The notes under the pieces are model-generated. The model saw only the letters and a program-made list of their open reading frames with translations, made no database searches and had not been told where the DNA came from. Shown here one piece after another: positions 34,532-42,499 of a stretch of 64,000 nt of DNA; positions within the stretch are counted from its first letter, which is position 1; each line of letters starts with the position of its first letter. The DNA lies in assembly GCF_010365285.1 (NCBI RefSeq), contig NZ_CP048288.1, positions 62,001 to 126,000 of the forward strand. Reading direction: 5' to 3'. This stretch comes from Paenibacillus rhizovicinus (GTDB taxonomy: Bacteria > Bacillota > Bacilli > Paenibacillales > Paenibacillaceae). A program made the position numbers and the translations under genes.

Positions 34532-34777
34532 TTAACGCCACCTAACTCTGTTGAAGTCTCCTCTTGGCCGCAGCACCTGTTCTGGATCAACGGTGATAGC
34601 CTCTTGGCCTTCGATGTGATCAGGTAATCCCAGACTTACATCCCCTGTAAGCAGGACCTCAATGGTGCCTCTGAAATGATTCACTCGGATGTCCTCGATC
34701 GTGATCCCATCTTGAAGGCCAATCAGCTCCACCATCAACTCTTTCGTGACATGCAATTTTCCCTGCCCCATGCTCAT
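34532..34777 (-). CDS. Small beta-rich protein
   Basis: 81 residues. Reads H-V-T-K-E-L-M-V-E-L-I-G-L-Q-D-G-I-T-I-E-D-I-R-V then G-T-I-E-V-L-L-T-G-D-V and ends in a basic R-G-D-F-N-R-V-R-W-R. No motif recognised. Adjacent starts and stops are only a few bases apart, so it belongs to the same operon. Confidence 0.45.
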   Translation of the reverse strand: MSMGQGKLHVTKELMVELIGLQDGITIEDIRVNHFRGTIEVLLTGDVSLGLPDHIEGQEAITVDPEQVLRPRGDFNRVRWR

Positions 34778-34792
34778 CTCTCCTCTCCACGC

Positions 34793-35062
34793 CTACAGCA
34801 TGTCATTCCAGTCATCATTCGTTGAAATACCTCGGGCCTCATACGATTTCATTTTCTTGTCGAATTTGGCGAGCGCCTTTGGACTCATTTCAAAGAAGTC
34901 ATCGTCCACTGCATTCGGATTTGCTTCACCGAAGAAGAGGCTTCCCCTTTTCTTTGGCGCCGCAGCTGCTGCTGACTTGCTGCCAGTCGCTTTCCCGAAC
35001 ACAGAGGATACATGCGAGAACAGTGGATTGGTCCCTAGAGCTCTGTTGGCCCGCAGGAACAT
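34793..35062 (-). CDS. Small basic protein, first gene of the minus accessory operon
   Basis: 89 residues from ATG 35062 after GAGGTTAGTGA. Contains S-K-S-A-A-A-A-A-P-K-K-R-G-S-L-F-F-G (about 38-54), a basic linker, and an acidic second half ending N-D-D-W-N-D-M-L. Its promoter carries the palindromic operator. Unknown function. Confidence 0.45.
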   Translation of the reverse strand: MFLRANRALGTNPLFSHVSSVFGKATGSKSAAAAAPKKRGSLFFGEANPNAVDDDFFEMSPKALAKFDKKMKSYEARGISTNDDWNDML

Positions 35063-35082
35063 GTCACTAACCTCACTTTCAT

Positions 35083-35129
35083 GTAACGCATTACACAACT
35101 ATTATACACCGTCTGTCTTGTTATTGGAA
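35083..35129 (-). promoter_or_regulatory. Promoter with palindromic operator
   Basis: Minus-strand TTCCAA (35124-35129), 17-base spacer, TATAAT (35101-35106). The palindrome GTAACGCATTAC (35083-35094) begins seven bases after the -10 box, covering the start point. Drives the genes from 35062 leftward. Confidence 0.6.
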
Positions 35130-35130
35130 T

Positions 35131-35155
35131 AAAAAAAGACACCGATCACTCGGTG
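35131..35155 (-). terminator. Terminator after the gene at 35146
   Basis: CACCGA / TCGGTG stem with a four-base loop; on the minus strand followed by seven T (35131-35137). It overlaps the last codons of the gene. Confidence 0.75.
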
Positions 35156-35568
35156 CCTTGAGTTTCCTTTCGAAAGCTGTAGATTTTCGCCGGTCTTCGC
35201 TTTGCCTCGCTCATCTTCTTCTCGAAGCTGCTGTTCATATGAGTGCCATAAAACTTGTTATGGAACAGTAAGAATGCTCTGCTCATCGACTCCGCCATGC
35301 TCGGCGATGCCGTTTCCACGCTCCATGATTCATTCTCATCATCCTGAATGGAACAATGTTCCTGAATCGCTATTGGAGCTCCGCCAAATCTTGTGCAGCT
35401 GACGCTACACCCTATATCCGATATGTACTCTCTTAGCTGCAGTGCTGCTAGGTCATCTGTTGACCACGATTTATGCGGGATCTCATTGTCCACTTGATGA
35501 ACGATACTTGTGATCAGCTCATCCATCAAAGAGCCTGGATCCATTTGAAGGATCTTTTGCGGGTTCAC
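35146..35568 (-). CDS. Unknown protein, separate minus-strand unit
   Basis: 140 residues. Predominantly helical; the centre has I-S-D-I-G-C-S-V-S-C-T-R-F-G-G-A-P and the C-terminus is basic (E-A-K-R-R-P-A-K-I-Y-S-F-R-K). It is the first minus-strand gene beside the divergent control region and ends in its own terminator, so it is probably transcribed alone and early. No family recognised. Confidence 0.5.
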   Translation of the reverse strand: MNPQKILQMDPGSLMDELITSIVHQVDNEIPHKSWSTDDLAALQLREYISDIGCSVSCTRFGGAPIAIQEHCSIQDDENESWSVETASPSMAESMSRAFLLFHNKFYGTHMNSSFEKKMSEAKRRPAKIYSFRKETQGTE

Positions 35569-35611
35569 CGGCCCACCACCTCTCTCTTATTCTATCTACC
35601 ATTTTACCCCA

Positions 35612-35714
35612 TTTCCTATAGCGGCATAATTATTCTCAAAAAAAATTTTGAGCCACAACAAACCTATGGAAAGTTTCCTATAGGGGGCCATTTTTCTAAA
35701 AAAAATTGCTCGAG
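35612..35714. repeat. Two imperfect 40-bp direct repeats in divergent region
   Basis: Copies begin TTTCCTATAG at 35612 and 35674 (62 bases apart) and both continue through a G/C-rich patch into a run of eight A and then ATT. They occupy the 246-base gap between divergent genes at 35568 and 35815. Candidate regulatory or origin repeats. Confidence 0.5.
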
Positions 35715-35722
35715 GTAGCTGG

Positions 35723-35773
35723 TATATAGGGGTGGCACCACTTAAACGTTCTGTGCCCCACCCCCTATATATA
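35723..35773. repeat. Large inverted repeat with divergent -10-like boxes
   Basis: Left arm TATATAGGGGTGGCAC (35723-35738) and right arm starting GTGCCCCACCCCC (35753) and ending CTATATATA (35773) are inverted copies with a small bulge. Each arm ends in a TATATA box; the left one has an extended TGG and points to the plus-strand gene at 35815. Symmetry suggests a shared operator or replication element. Confidence 0.5.
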
Positions 35774-35814
35774 CAACGCCGGCACATGGACTGTGCCATA
35801 TGGAGGAAACCCCA

Positions 35815-36105
35815 ATGAAGATCAGAGTCGTGAATGTTAAGAGATTTGCAATTGCTTGCGTTACTGTAGGTGTCGTACTTGGTTCTGCTATTACCTTATT
35901 GGTAAGCAATCACCATGATACGCATTACACCTATAAGAATGTAGTCGCAAGCAAGGGCGATACGCTATGGACATTGGTACGGCAATACAACCCTGATTAT
36001 AGCGGGGATGTGCGTGTACTGGTACACATGGCAAGCAAGCACAATGGTAGCTCATCTATTGATGCAGCTACTGTGGTGAGTATCCCTGTGCAGGAGGGCA
36101 ACTAA
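35815..36105 (+). CDS. YneA-like membrane LysM protein
   Basis: 96 residues from ATG 35815, e.g. eight bases after GGAGG; an upstream in-frame ATG lies within that site. A basic start, one membrane helix (A-I-A-C-V-T-V-G-V-V-L-G-S-A-I-T-L-L-V, about 12-30), then a LysM-like domain V-A-S-K-G-D-T-L-W-T-L-V-R-Q-Y-N ending V-V-S-I-P-V. This matches the layout of YneA, the Bacillus SOS-induced cell division inhibitor. It may stop division of the infected cell. First gene after the divergent promoters. Confidence 0.55.
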   Translation: MKIRVVNVKRFAIACVTVGVVLGSAITLLVSNHHDTHYTYKNVVASKGDTLWTLVRQYNPDYSGDVRVLVHMASKHNGSSSIDAATVVSIPVQEGN

Positions 36106-36106
36106 T

Positions 36107-36259
36107 ATGCCACATGCAAAGGACCTCATTCATAAGGGGCTCTACATGGGTCCTGTAAGCGGCGGTATCGGCTACGTGTATGAATACCATGGCCAACTGT
36201 ACGTGTACACTGCTGGCCGCATCATACCTCATGAGCAGCATCTGAGGGAGAAGGCATGA
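36107..36259 (+). CDS. Small unknown protein before the ribozyme
   Basis: 50 residues, ATG 36107 nine bases after GGAGG and one base after the previous stop. Contains G-I-G-Y-V-Y-E-Y-H-G-Q-L-Y-V-Y-T-A-G-R, a short beta hairpin. Its stop lies four bases before the hammerhead ribozyme. Function unknown. Confidence 0.5.
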   Translation: MPHAKDLIHKGLYMGPVSGGIGYVYEYHGQLYVYTAGRIIPHEQHLREKA

Positions 36260-36262
36260 CAA

Positions 36263-36324
36263 GGACGAAACGCACCCTGTATCAAGGGGGTGCGTCCATG
36301 GGTGCTACCCATGCTGATGAGTCC
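36263..36324 (+). ncRNA. Type II hammerhead ribozyme
   Basis: All core bases are present in the permuted order of type II: stem II 3' half GGAC (36263-66), GAAA (36267-70), stem III ACGCACCC/GGGTGCGT (36270-77 with 36288-95), cleavage base C 36296, stem I CATGGGT/ACCCATG (36297-303 with 36307-313), CTGATGA (36314-20) and stem II 5' half GTCC (36321-24). Both long stems are perfectly paired. It would cut the mRNA after 36296, between the genes at 36107 and 36389. Confidence 0.85.
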
Positions 36325-36388
36325 AGTAAATGCTCACCCATGTAAGACGTGACCTATATGGCACGCTATGGGATAGAAAGGATCTACC

Positions 36389-36955
36389 ATGAACGCAGCA
36401 TCTATCCGTAACAGTTTCTCCACCATGATGGAGGACATGGCCCGTGAGGCAGGCAAGGTATTTCGCCGCTTTGCATCCACTACCCCTGTACAGGCAGCCC
36501 CTGTGCATGTAGCATCCTCCCCTGCCAAGAAGGCCCCTACTGTATCCCATGCCCCTGTAGCCAAGGCTAGCTGGGTTGTGGAGCGTAGCGAGGCTATGCC
36601 TGTAGCTGCAGCCCGCTATGCTGCACAGGTGGCCAAGGTACCCCCTACTGCAGAGAAGGTCTCTGTTAAGGGTGCTGTCGTCGTAGGCGTGGTTGCTGCA
36701 ACGGCAGCTGCCATTGCAACCCCTACCCTGGGGACGGCCTTATTGGCAGGTGCTTCTGCGGCTGCTGTTGCAGAGCTGATCCGCAATCGCAAGAAACAAG
36801 GCGCCAAGAAACAAGCCCTTGTTGCAGGACTCACTGCTTTGGCCGCACCGCTTGGCGTGGTCTATGGCGGCATGGCCGTGTTGTCCTTATCTGGACTTGC
36901 ATGGCAATTGGGCTTGACCGGCTGGAACGCAGCCACGCTCGCAATCCTGCTTTAA
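36389..36955 (+). CDS. Ala-rich membrane protein downstream of the ribozyme
   Basis: 188 residues. After a Pro/Ala-rich N-terminal half, hydrophobic segments lie at about 97-125 (V-V-V-G-V-V-A-A-T-A-A-A-I-A), 140-160 and 168-188. A basic stretch R-N-R-K-K-Q-G-A-K-K-Q between them suggests a cytoplasmic loop. The upstream RNA would be released with a 5' hydroxyl by the ribozyme. Could be a holin-like or membrane-remodelling protein; no family evidence. Confidence 0.5.
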   Translation: MNAASIRNSFSTMMEDMAREAGKVFRRFASTTPVQAAPVHVASSPAKKAPTVSHAPVAKASWVVERSEAMPVAAARYAAQVAKVPPTAEKVSVKGAVVVGVVAATAAAIATPTLGTALLAGASAAAVAELIRNRKKQGAKKQALVAGLTALAAPLGVVYGGMAVLSLSGLAWQLGLTGWNAATLAILL

Positions 36956-37079
36956 TTGGCAGGGTTCGATATGGGACTCGCTGATTACAGGGTGAAATGA
37001 TATATCCCTGCTATTGGCATCCCCTCCCCCTTGTGCCGGTCGATCCGCATGGGGGCAGTACACAGAATCGGCCTAGCTG

Positions 37080-37109
37080 GAACACGGATCTTTAAGCCGT
37101 GTTCTTTTT
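37080..37109 (+). terminator. Terminator before the RNA polymerase gene
   Basis: GAACACGG / CCGTGTTC 8-bp stem (37080-87, 37097-104) followed by TTTTT. It ends the 35.8-37.0 kb transcript. The rest of 36956-37361 holds only one weak small frame (37233) and no clear promoter. Confidence 0.85.
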
Positions 37110-37232
37110 GTGTTCCGGCGAACTGCAAGAAGAACGGGCCGTGTCCTGTGGGTGTACGTGACCCAGGGCATTGGCAACCACGTATCCCTCTCCTGTTTAA
37201 GGGCTGATCACCCCAGGAGTTGTAGTCCGTGC

Positions 37233-37346
37233 ATGGCGAGCTTTAACGAGACAGTGACTGTCATCCCTCTCCGACGCAATACCGCAATACCCGCTTCACC
37301 TGTCGCCCGTCCCTTTGTCCGCAAGTCCAAAACCAATTTACTCTGA
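37233..37346 (+). CDS. Possible 37-residue basic protein
   Basis: Reads M-A-S-F-N-E-T-V-T-V-I-P-L-R-R-N and ends F-V-R-K-S-K-T-N-L-L. AGGAG lies 13 bases upstream, too far for a good site. Located in the leader of the RNA polymerase gene; could be a leader peptide or chance. Confidence 0.25.
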   Translation: MASFNETVTVIPLRRNTAIPASPVARPFVRKSKTNLL

Positions 37347-37361
37347 GGAGAGATATCTATC

Positions 37362-40300
37362 ATGACAACTACTAACCGTAACGCTAAGAAAGCACACATG
37401 GAAACAATGAAAGCTCAACAAGCCAGAAAGTCGATGCTCCGTAACGCTATCAAGTCGCATAAGCAATCGATGAAGGCCGCTCGCCCTGTGGCAGCTGACA
37501 ACCCATTGGCAACCAACCAAGGCATCATCAGCGCAATGCAGGTATTCGGTATTGAGCAAGGCATCATCAATCGCATCCTCTTCGGTATTGGCGAGGGTAT
37601 GGGCCTGATCGTGCAGCTTCGTGATCCTGCTCTTGTGGCCGGCCTTACTGATGCTGATCGTGCTGAGATCGAGCGCTTCGTGAATGCTCACGACAAACTG
37701 CCTGCAGTGGTTCGTAAGCCGAAGCGGGTATCGGTTCAAGTGTCGAAAGCAAGCGTCCACAAGATGCGTTACGATCTGGACGGCATGGATATCTTCTCCA
37801 CGCTGAACTACTCGGATCCAGGCAGCACACAAGCTGATACTGGCTACCAAGTGATCCAGGAGAATCAACTCTCTGAGCTGCTGGCTTCTGCGCCGGTCGA
37901 AGTGGTCTTCACTCGCAATGTTGGTGGCGAGATCGTAGAATCCCCACGCCGCCTCTCCCTGATGCGCTGGGTGCATGTCGTGGACATGTATGTATCCCTG
38001 CCTGAAGATGAGATCGATGCAGAAACGCAAGAGCTGCTGACTATGCAGGAGCTGATGATGCGTAACGGCTACCTCTTCGCAAATGAAGATGGTGAGATCG
38101 TGCGTGCCAACTACCTGTATCAATCGGCATCTCAAGCACGTCAGCTGCAAGGCATCTTCTTGTCAGAAGAATGCCCACATACACCAGCCGAAGTGCTGAT
38201 GATGCTGGGTCATGACTTCCTGGCATACTCGAAACGTAAGGCAGCTGGTGTCTATGAATTGGACATCACGAAGATGCTGAAGCGTTTCGGTCTGGCTGGT
38301 ACTTCCTCCATTCCTTCCCGCACGATCGACATCGGTCAAGATACGGTGAATCTGGAGAATGGCGAGTACATGATCGTTGGTGGCCGTCACACGATGATGG
38401 TGATCGAGGATCGATATGCGGTGGTGAAGCGTGGCCTGTACAAGGTCATGGATCCGAAAACCCGCTCCATGAAGACCCTCGATGCTGCAGAGATCAATCA
38501 AACCATGGCTGTCGGTGATGGCCTGGTCTTCTGCGACGAGGAAGTATACGCAGCACTCTTGGCTGAGTTCGGCCAGGAGTCTGATGCTTGGCAGATCCGC
38601 CTCACTCCGTTCACCAAAGGCCTGATGGTCTTTGTTCCGGATATGAGAGCGATCGTTGGGGCCAATGGCAAACCACTGTATGACGCAAACATCGTTGCTA
38701 CGAAGTCCGCTGTCAAAGGCGACTATCGTGCGATCGCTAAGGACTTCAAGATCCAACTCCGTGTTGCCCTGTTCAATAAATCCATGGGCCAAACGAAACC
38801 GTACACGCTGCTGCCGTATCAAATGACTCATGGCACATCGGTGACGGCCAAGGATCTGATCAACACCTTGGATGTGCATCTGAACGGTGTATTGGATGAT
38901 ATGAATGATCCACATCGTATGGCCACACGTCTGGGCTTGTATTCGATTCAAGACATGGGCAACGACATGACACTTGAGGAGATCGAAGCAGCTGAGAAGA
39001 AAGCCATCTTCAATACTCATGGTCTGTTCCTGCACCACGCTCCGTTCACAGCACATGATGCCATGATGCGTCGCTGGTCGATTGAGCTGATGCATGAGCA
39101 GCTGGAGAAATGGCAGTATGGCAGCATCCCAGTGGAAGGCCACTATCGCTTCATGGTTCAAGATCCATATGCGATCCTGAATGCAGGCATCACTCAGATT
39201 CGTGACGATGAGGGCAATCTTCTGGTTCCGGAGAATGAGGGTCTTGAAGCGAACACGATCTTCATCAAAGGTCGTGGCGAGAACGGCAAGCTCGAGGACA
39301 TCACCGGCCAACATGTAGCACTGGGTCGTAATCCAATGGTTGGCAAGGAGATGCAAATCACGAAGGTGGCAGCGAGCACTCGATATGAGGCTGCCGTGAA
39401 GAAGGGTGGATTCCGTAACCTGCTCGTAATGAGTGTGCATGACTTCTGCACATTCGCTATGGGCGGCGCTGATAATGATGGGGACACCGGCTTGACCATT
39501 ACCGAGAACGCAATCGTCCGCAGCGTCATGAAGAAACCAGGCATTCCCGTGCTTGATCTTCACATGAAATACGACGCTGATGGACGCCTCTCTGGTTTTG
39601 GAAGCGGGTGCCCTTGGAGCGGCGACACGGGTGAGGTTCCATCTCTGGAAGCACCACATGTTGCACAACGTGATTTTATCATTCAATTCACAGCGGATCA
39701 ATACACAGCTGAGTTCCGTTCTGCGATCCATGAGCTTTCCAAAGAGTTCGTCATCCGTACACTGGAGCCGAACAAGATTGGATACATGACCAATATCGCT
39801 ACGAAGCTGGCTGATGCTGTGCGCAAGATCGGCTATATGATCGCCGGCAACCTGGATCAATACGGCAACAAGATGAATGCACCTCGTAATGCTTCGGCCG
39901 CCGCTGTACTCAAGAGCGAGATCGAGCAATATGAGAGCTACATCGAATTGCTGCGCCTTTGCCAAGGATGGGAGATCGACCGTGCGAAACACGGCGGTGC
40001 TTACATGGAGCAGCTGGCTGAGGAGCTGCGCTTCCTGAAGGATCCATCCCTTGCCACATTCGCTAAGTACAAACTGAAGAACGGTCGCACGGTATGGACC
40101 AATCCAGTATGGCTTGCTGAAGCAAAAGGCAAGAACGGCTTCAATACAAACTCGGTTCTATCTCAGGTGCATGCCTATGTGAAGAACTGGAAAGCTACGC
40201 AGCTGGATGCACGCCTCGATGAGATCATGAATGACGTTGACACGTATAACGTGCTGACCGATATGGCGCAAGGTATTGCAATCGAACCAGCTGTGCAGAA

Positions 40301-41045
40301 AGCACTTGAAGATGCAATCCGTCCGATCAAAGGCACATATGGTGCAGCGATCGCCAGCGCATACGATAGGTTCAAAGCTGCTCGTGATGAAGCTCTTGCC
40401 CAATGCAATGGTGACGCTGCTGTGGCGGAGGAACTGATCGAGCTGCTTGAGAAGGAGCGGGCTCTGGATGTTGCATCTGCAGTTGATGCTGCTCAGCAAT
40501 CCATGACTGCTCTGGAAGAAGGATTCGATATCGTTCACATCGGATATGTTGCTTACCACATGACCTATGCTAATCGTCGCACCAATAAGCGTATCGACGA
40601 TGTCACTGGTGAAGTGGTCGAGTACCAATCCGGCATCGGCTTCCCATGGACCGCAGCCAAGCGTCAATTCCTGAATGCAGCACGCTATGTGCAATTCGGA
40701 AACACTGGCCGCACCGTCTTGAACGAAATCAAGGCAGGATCCTTTAACATGGGCACGGTGGTGCATACCGCTAAGGATGCAGAACGCATGCTTGATTCTG
40801 TTCGCAACTTCGGAAAGGTTATCGTGAAGTATGAGCGTAATCTGCTTACGAAGAACTCTGCATATAACATTTATGCAATGAGCGCCAATGGAACCATGAC
40901 ACAATGCGGCATCCTGTATGATTCTGCTCTTCGCTTCCTCACTGGTGCTCCTGCTTATGAGGTTACGGTAGAAGATGCAACATACAACGGTGGTCACTCC
41001 GTAAACATGAAAGTGATCGCTCGCCAACCAATCGAGCTTAACTAA
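37362..41045 (+). CDS. YonO-like single-subunit RNA polymerase
   Basis: 1227 residues, starting ATG 37362 after GAGGAGAG. The catalytic loop G-G-A-D-N-D-G-D-T (D-N-D-G-D at 704-708) is the metal-binding motif of double-psi beta-barrel RNA polymerases. Upstream Y-R-F-M-V-Q-D-P-Y-A-I-L and G-Q-H-V-A-L-G-R-N-P-M-V resemble the RdRP-like/YonO family, single-chain enzymes related to eukaryotic RNA-silencing polymerases; SP-beta YonO transcribes late phage genes from DNA. The basic first 45 residues may contact DNA. It probably transcribes a subset of phage genes. Confidence 0.75.
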   Translation: MTTTNRNAKKAHMETMKAQQARKSMLRNAIKSHKQSMKAARPVAADNPLATNQGIISAMQVFGIEQGIINRILFGIGEGMGLIVQLRDPALVAGLTDADRAEIERFVNAHDKLPAVVRKPKRVSVQVSKASVHKMRYDLDGMDIFSTLNYSDPGSTQADTGYQVIQENQLSELLASAPVEVVFTRNVGGEIVESPRRLSLMRWVHVVDMYVSLPEDEIDAETQELLTMQELMMRNGYLFANEDGEIVRANYLYQSASQARQLQGIFLSEECPHTPAEVLMMLGHDFLAYSKRKAAGVYELDITKMLKRFGLAGTSSIPSRTIDIGQDTVNLENGEYMIVGGRHTMMVIEDRYAVVKRGLYKVMDPKTRSMKTLDAAEINQTMAVGDGLVFCDEEVYAALLAEFGQESDAWQIRLTPFTKGLMVFVPDMRAIVGANGKPLYDANIVATKSAVKGDYRAIAKDFKIQLRVALFNKSMGQTKPYTLLPYQMTHGTSVTAKDLINTLDVHLNGVLDDMNDPHRMATRLGLYSIQDMGNDMTLEEIEAAEKKAIFNTHGLFLHHAPFTAHDAMMRRWSIELMHEQLEKWQYGSIPVEGHYRFMVQDPYAILNAGITQIRDDEGNLLVPENEGLEANTIFIKGRGENGKLEDITGQHVALGRNPMVGKEMQITKVAASTRYEAAVKKGGFRNLLVMSVHDFCTFAMGGADNDGDTGLTITENAIVRSVMKKPGIPVLDLHMKYDADGRLSGFGSGCPWSGDTGEVPSLEAPHVAQRDFIIQFTADQYTAEFRSAIHELSKEFVIRTLEPNKIGYMTNIATKLADAVRKIGYMIAGNLDQYGNKMNAPRNASAAAVLKSEIEQYESYIELLRLCQGWEIDRAKHGGAYMEQLAEELRFLKDPSLATFAKYKLKNGRTVWTNPVWLAEAKGKNGFNTNSVLSQVHAYVKNWKATQLDARLDEIMNDVDTYNVLTDMAQGIAIEPAVQKALEDAIRPIKGTYGAAIASAYDRFKAARDEALAQCNGDAAVAEELIELLEKERALDVASAVDAAQQSMTALEEGFDIVHIGYVAYHMTYANRRTNKRIDDVTGEVVEYQSGIGFPWTAAKRQFLNAARYVQFGNTGRTVLNEIKAGSFNMGTVVHTAKDAERMLDSVRNFGKVIVKYERNLLTKNSAYNIYAMSANGTMTQCGILYDSALRFLTGAPAYEVTVEDATYNGGHSVNMKVIARQPIELN

Positions 41046-41545
41046 TCGGATAGGAGATGGTGATGCAACAGTCACTGTCTCTTTAGAGTTCGTCATGCAC
41101 AGGACAAATCAGATTCACACACCCTTCGGGTTAACCACATGCAGCCGGCACCATCGTGCTTGCACCATGCTGTGCGGCCCCACCCATTTGCTACCCCGCT
41201 CCTCCCTCCGTATCATGACCACGCATCATTCCCCGATGCACGCACCACAGGCCTGTCGGCCTCATTCATGATGATGCAACACGACCATGAAAGCCACCAG
41301 GATATCGTCTCGCACCAGAACAGCAAACGTGGGGTAACTCAGCAATGTTATCTGCATAAAGCAGTCCATGCCCTCCCAGGGCGTGGCTGCAGGTTCACCA
41401 GTGGCATGTGTGTTGTGTGATGGCCGTGAAACGAGCAAACCTGGCGAAAGAATTTCCAGTTGCGTATAGCATGCTTATGTTATGATGGTTCTATTCGTCT
41501 TTCTTGATTATATGTTATGAGACTGTCGTGCGAGGTGCGTTATCA
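41046..41545 (+). other. 500-base stretch without a convincing gene
   Basis: Holds a copy of the 26-nt hairpin element (41249-41274) and a 13-bp hairpin with one bulge and a three-base loop (GCAGTCCATGCCCT / AGGGCGTGGCTGC, 41361-41390). An open frame at 41139-41420 lacks a ribosome binding site and has a His/Pro-rich, unlikely composition. A -10-like TATGAT near 41481 could start the transcript of the next gene. Candidate non-coding RNA region. Confidence 0.45.
41249..41274 (+). promoter_or_regulatory. 26-nt hairpin element, copy 1
   Basis: AGGCC-TGTC-GGCCT stem-loop, then CATTC, five bases and GA. Unlike the other copies it is not close to a start codon (272 bases before the gene at 41546). 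Confidence 0.5.
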
Positions 41546-42043
41546 TTGATTGTTCATCGTAGATCCAAGGAGCATTATCCGGTTGAGTTTCAGCCGCTTA
41601 CCTCAAGGGACGTGCAGCGCATGGTTAAAGACGGCGGCCCGAACAGTTGGGAGCCGGCATTCGACTGGTCGCTGTATTTCCGTTACAACCGCACTGAAGT
41701 GTATAAGATGGTCATTAAGGGTAATGACTACATACAGGGCTGCATTGCCTTCGAGATCAAGGAAGATCATGTCTATGTACACTTGATCGAATCGGCTCCC
41801 CATAATTTTAAGGGTAAAGAGTTCGAGATGATCGGCGAGCACATGCTTGCTTTTGCGTGTAAGCGAAGCGAGCAGCTCGGATTCGAAGGGGCCGTCGCAT
41901 TACAGTCGAAGACGGGGCCAAGATTTGTACCTCTTATGCGTTATTATATGGGCCCTAAGATTAGAGCCGAGCATCTCGGAAATGGGTACATGATTATAGA
42001 TGGCCCTTCAGCTGACCGGCTAATTATGCTATACTCTAATTAA
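41546..42043 (+). CDS. GNAT-fold acetyltransferase-like protein
   Basis: 165 residues if started at TTG 41546, eight bases after GAGGTG; an earlier TTG (41504) has no ribosome binding site. The order Y-I-Q-G-C-I-A-F-E-I, V-Y-V-H-L-I-E-S-A-P, F-E-M-I-G-E-H-M-L-A-F-A-C-K-R-S-E-Q-L-G-F and L-M-R-Y-Y-M-G-P follows the strands and helix of the GNAT fold. The acetyl-CoA loop is not a textbook match, so activity is uncertain. Target unknown. Confidence 0.5.
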   Translation: MIVHRRSKEHYPVEFQPLTSRDVQRMVKDGGPNSWEPAFDWSLYFRYNRTEVYKMVIKGNDYIQGCIAFEIKEDHVYVHLIESAPHNFKGKEFEMIGEHMLAFACKRSEQLGFEGAVALQSKTGPRFVPLMRYYMGPKIRAEHLGNGYMIIDGPSADRLIMLYSN

Positions 42044-42052
42044 GGAGTGATG

Positions 42053-42238
42053 ATGCTTATGAGAACAAGACCATATGCTAGGCTGTATGCGCCAATGAGA
42101 TCTCTTGATGACGCTGCTCGTCTTGCCGGCGGGTACGTAAAGCAATCTCTTCCTGTTGAGAACCAACAACGTGATCAGATGATTTCAGAGGCTATTGCCA
42201 ATCGTAAGAATAAACGTGTTGCGAAGGTCCGCTCTTAG
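42053..42238 (+). CDS. Small basic protein
   Basis: 61 residues; several ATG codons (42050, 42053, 42059) follow AAGGAG, so the exact start is uncertain. Contains L-D-D-A-A-R-L-A-G-G-Y-V-K-Q and ends N-R-K-N-K-R-V-A-K-V-R-S, a basic tail. The terminator begins within its last codons. Unknown function. Confidence 0.5.
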   Translation: MLMRTRPYARLYAPMRSLDDAARLAGGYVKQSLPVENQQRDQMISEAIANRKNKRVAKVRS

Positions 42239-42252
42239 GAGTGGGCCTTTTT
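42226..42252 (+). terminator. Terminator after the gene at 42053
   Basis: GGTCCGCTC pairs with GAGTGGGCC around TTAG, followed by TTTTT. The next 250 bases (42253-42499) hold a hairpin (about 42287-42317, ATATGGGGGCC with GGCCCATAT) and the following promoter, but no gene. Confidence 0.8.
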
Positions 42253-42465
42253 CTTTTGGTTCGTGATCTGTATAAAGCTTAATGCTACATATGGGGGCCG
42301 AGTGAATACGAGGCCCATATCAGATACATAGAAGTGATGTGCCTATACGATTGCTTTTCATACTGATGACTATGTGTATTGGTATGATGATCCTTTCAAT
42401 GAGGATCGTCTATAGTTCTCTCTCTTCCCCCGCCCTCCTCGCTTGGTAATCCTTTCCCCTGATTA

Positions 42466-42474
42466 TGGTATACT
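42466..42474 (+). promoter_or_regulatory. Extended -10 promoter
   Basis: TGG directly before TATACT (42469-42474), with no good -35. The gene at 42500 starts 26 bases downstream. Confidence 0.5.
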
Positions 42475-42499
42475 ATCAACATAGAAAGGTTGTGATCCT

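Noticed and set aside
38163..39992. 609-codon open frame on the minus strand
   Set aside because: Lies entirely opposite the RNA polymerase gene; its composition is what antisense of that gene would give.
41139..41420. 93-codon frame after the RNA polymerase gene
   Set aside because: No ribosome binding site and a His/Pro/Met-rich composition; overlaps RNA-like elements.
42360..42370. CTGATGA, resembling a second hammerhead core
   Set aside because: No GAAA strand and no pairing stems at the required positions. Other CTGATGA matches (48050, 49742) are inside coding sequence and also lack stems.
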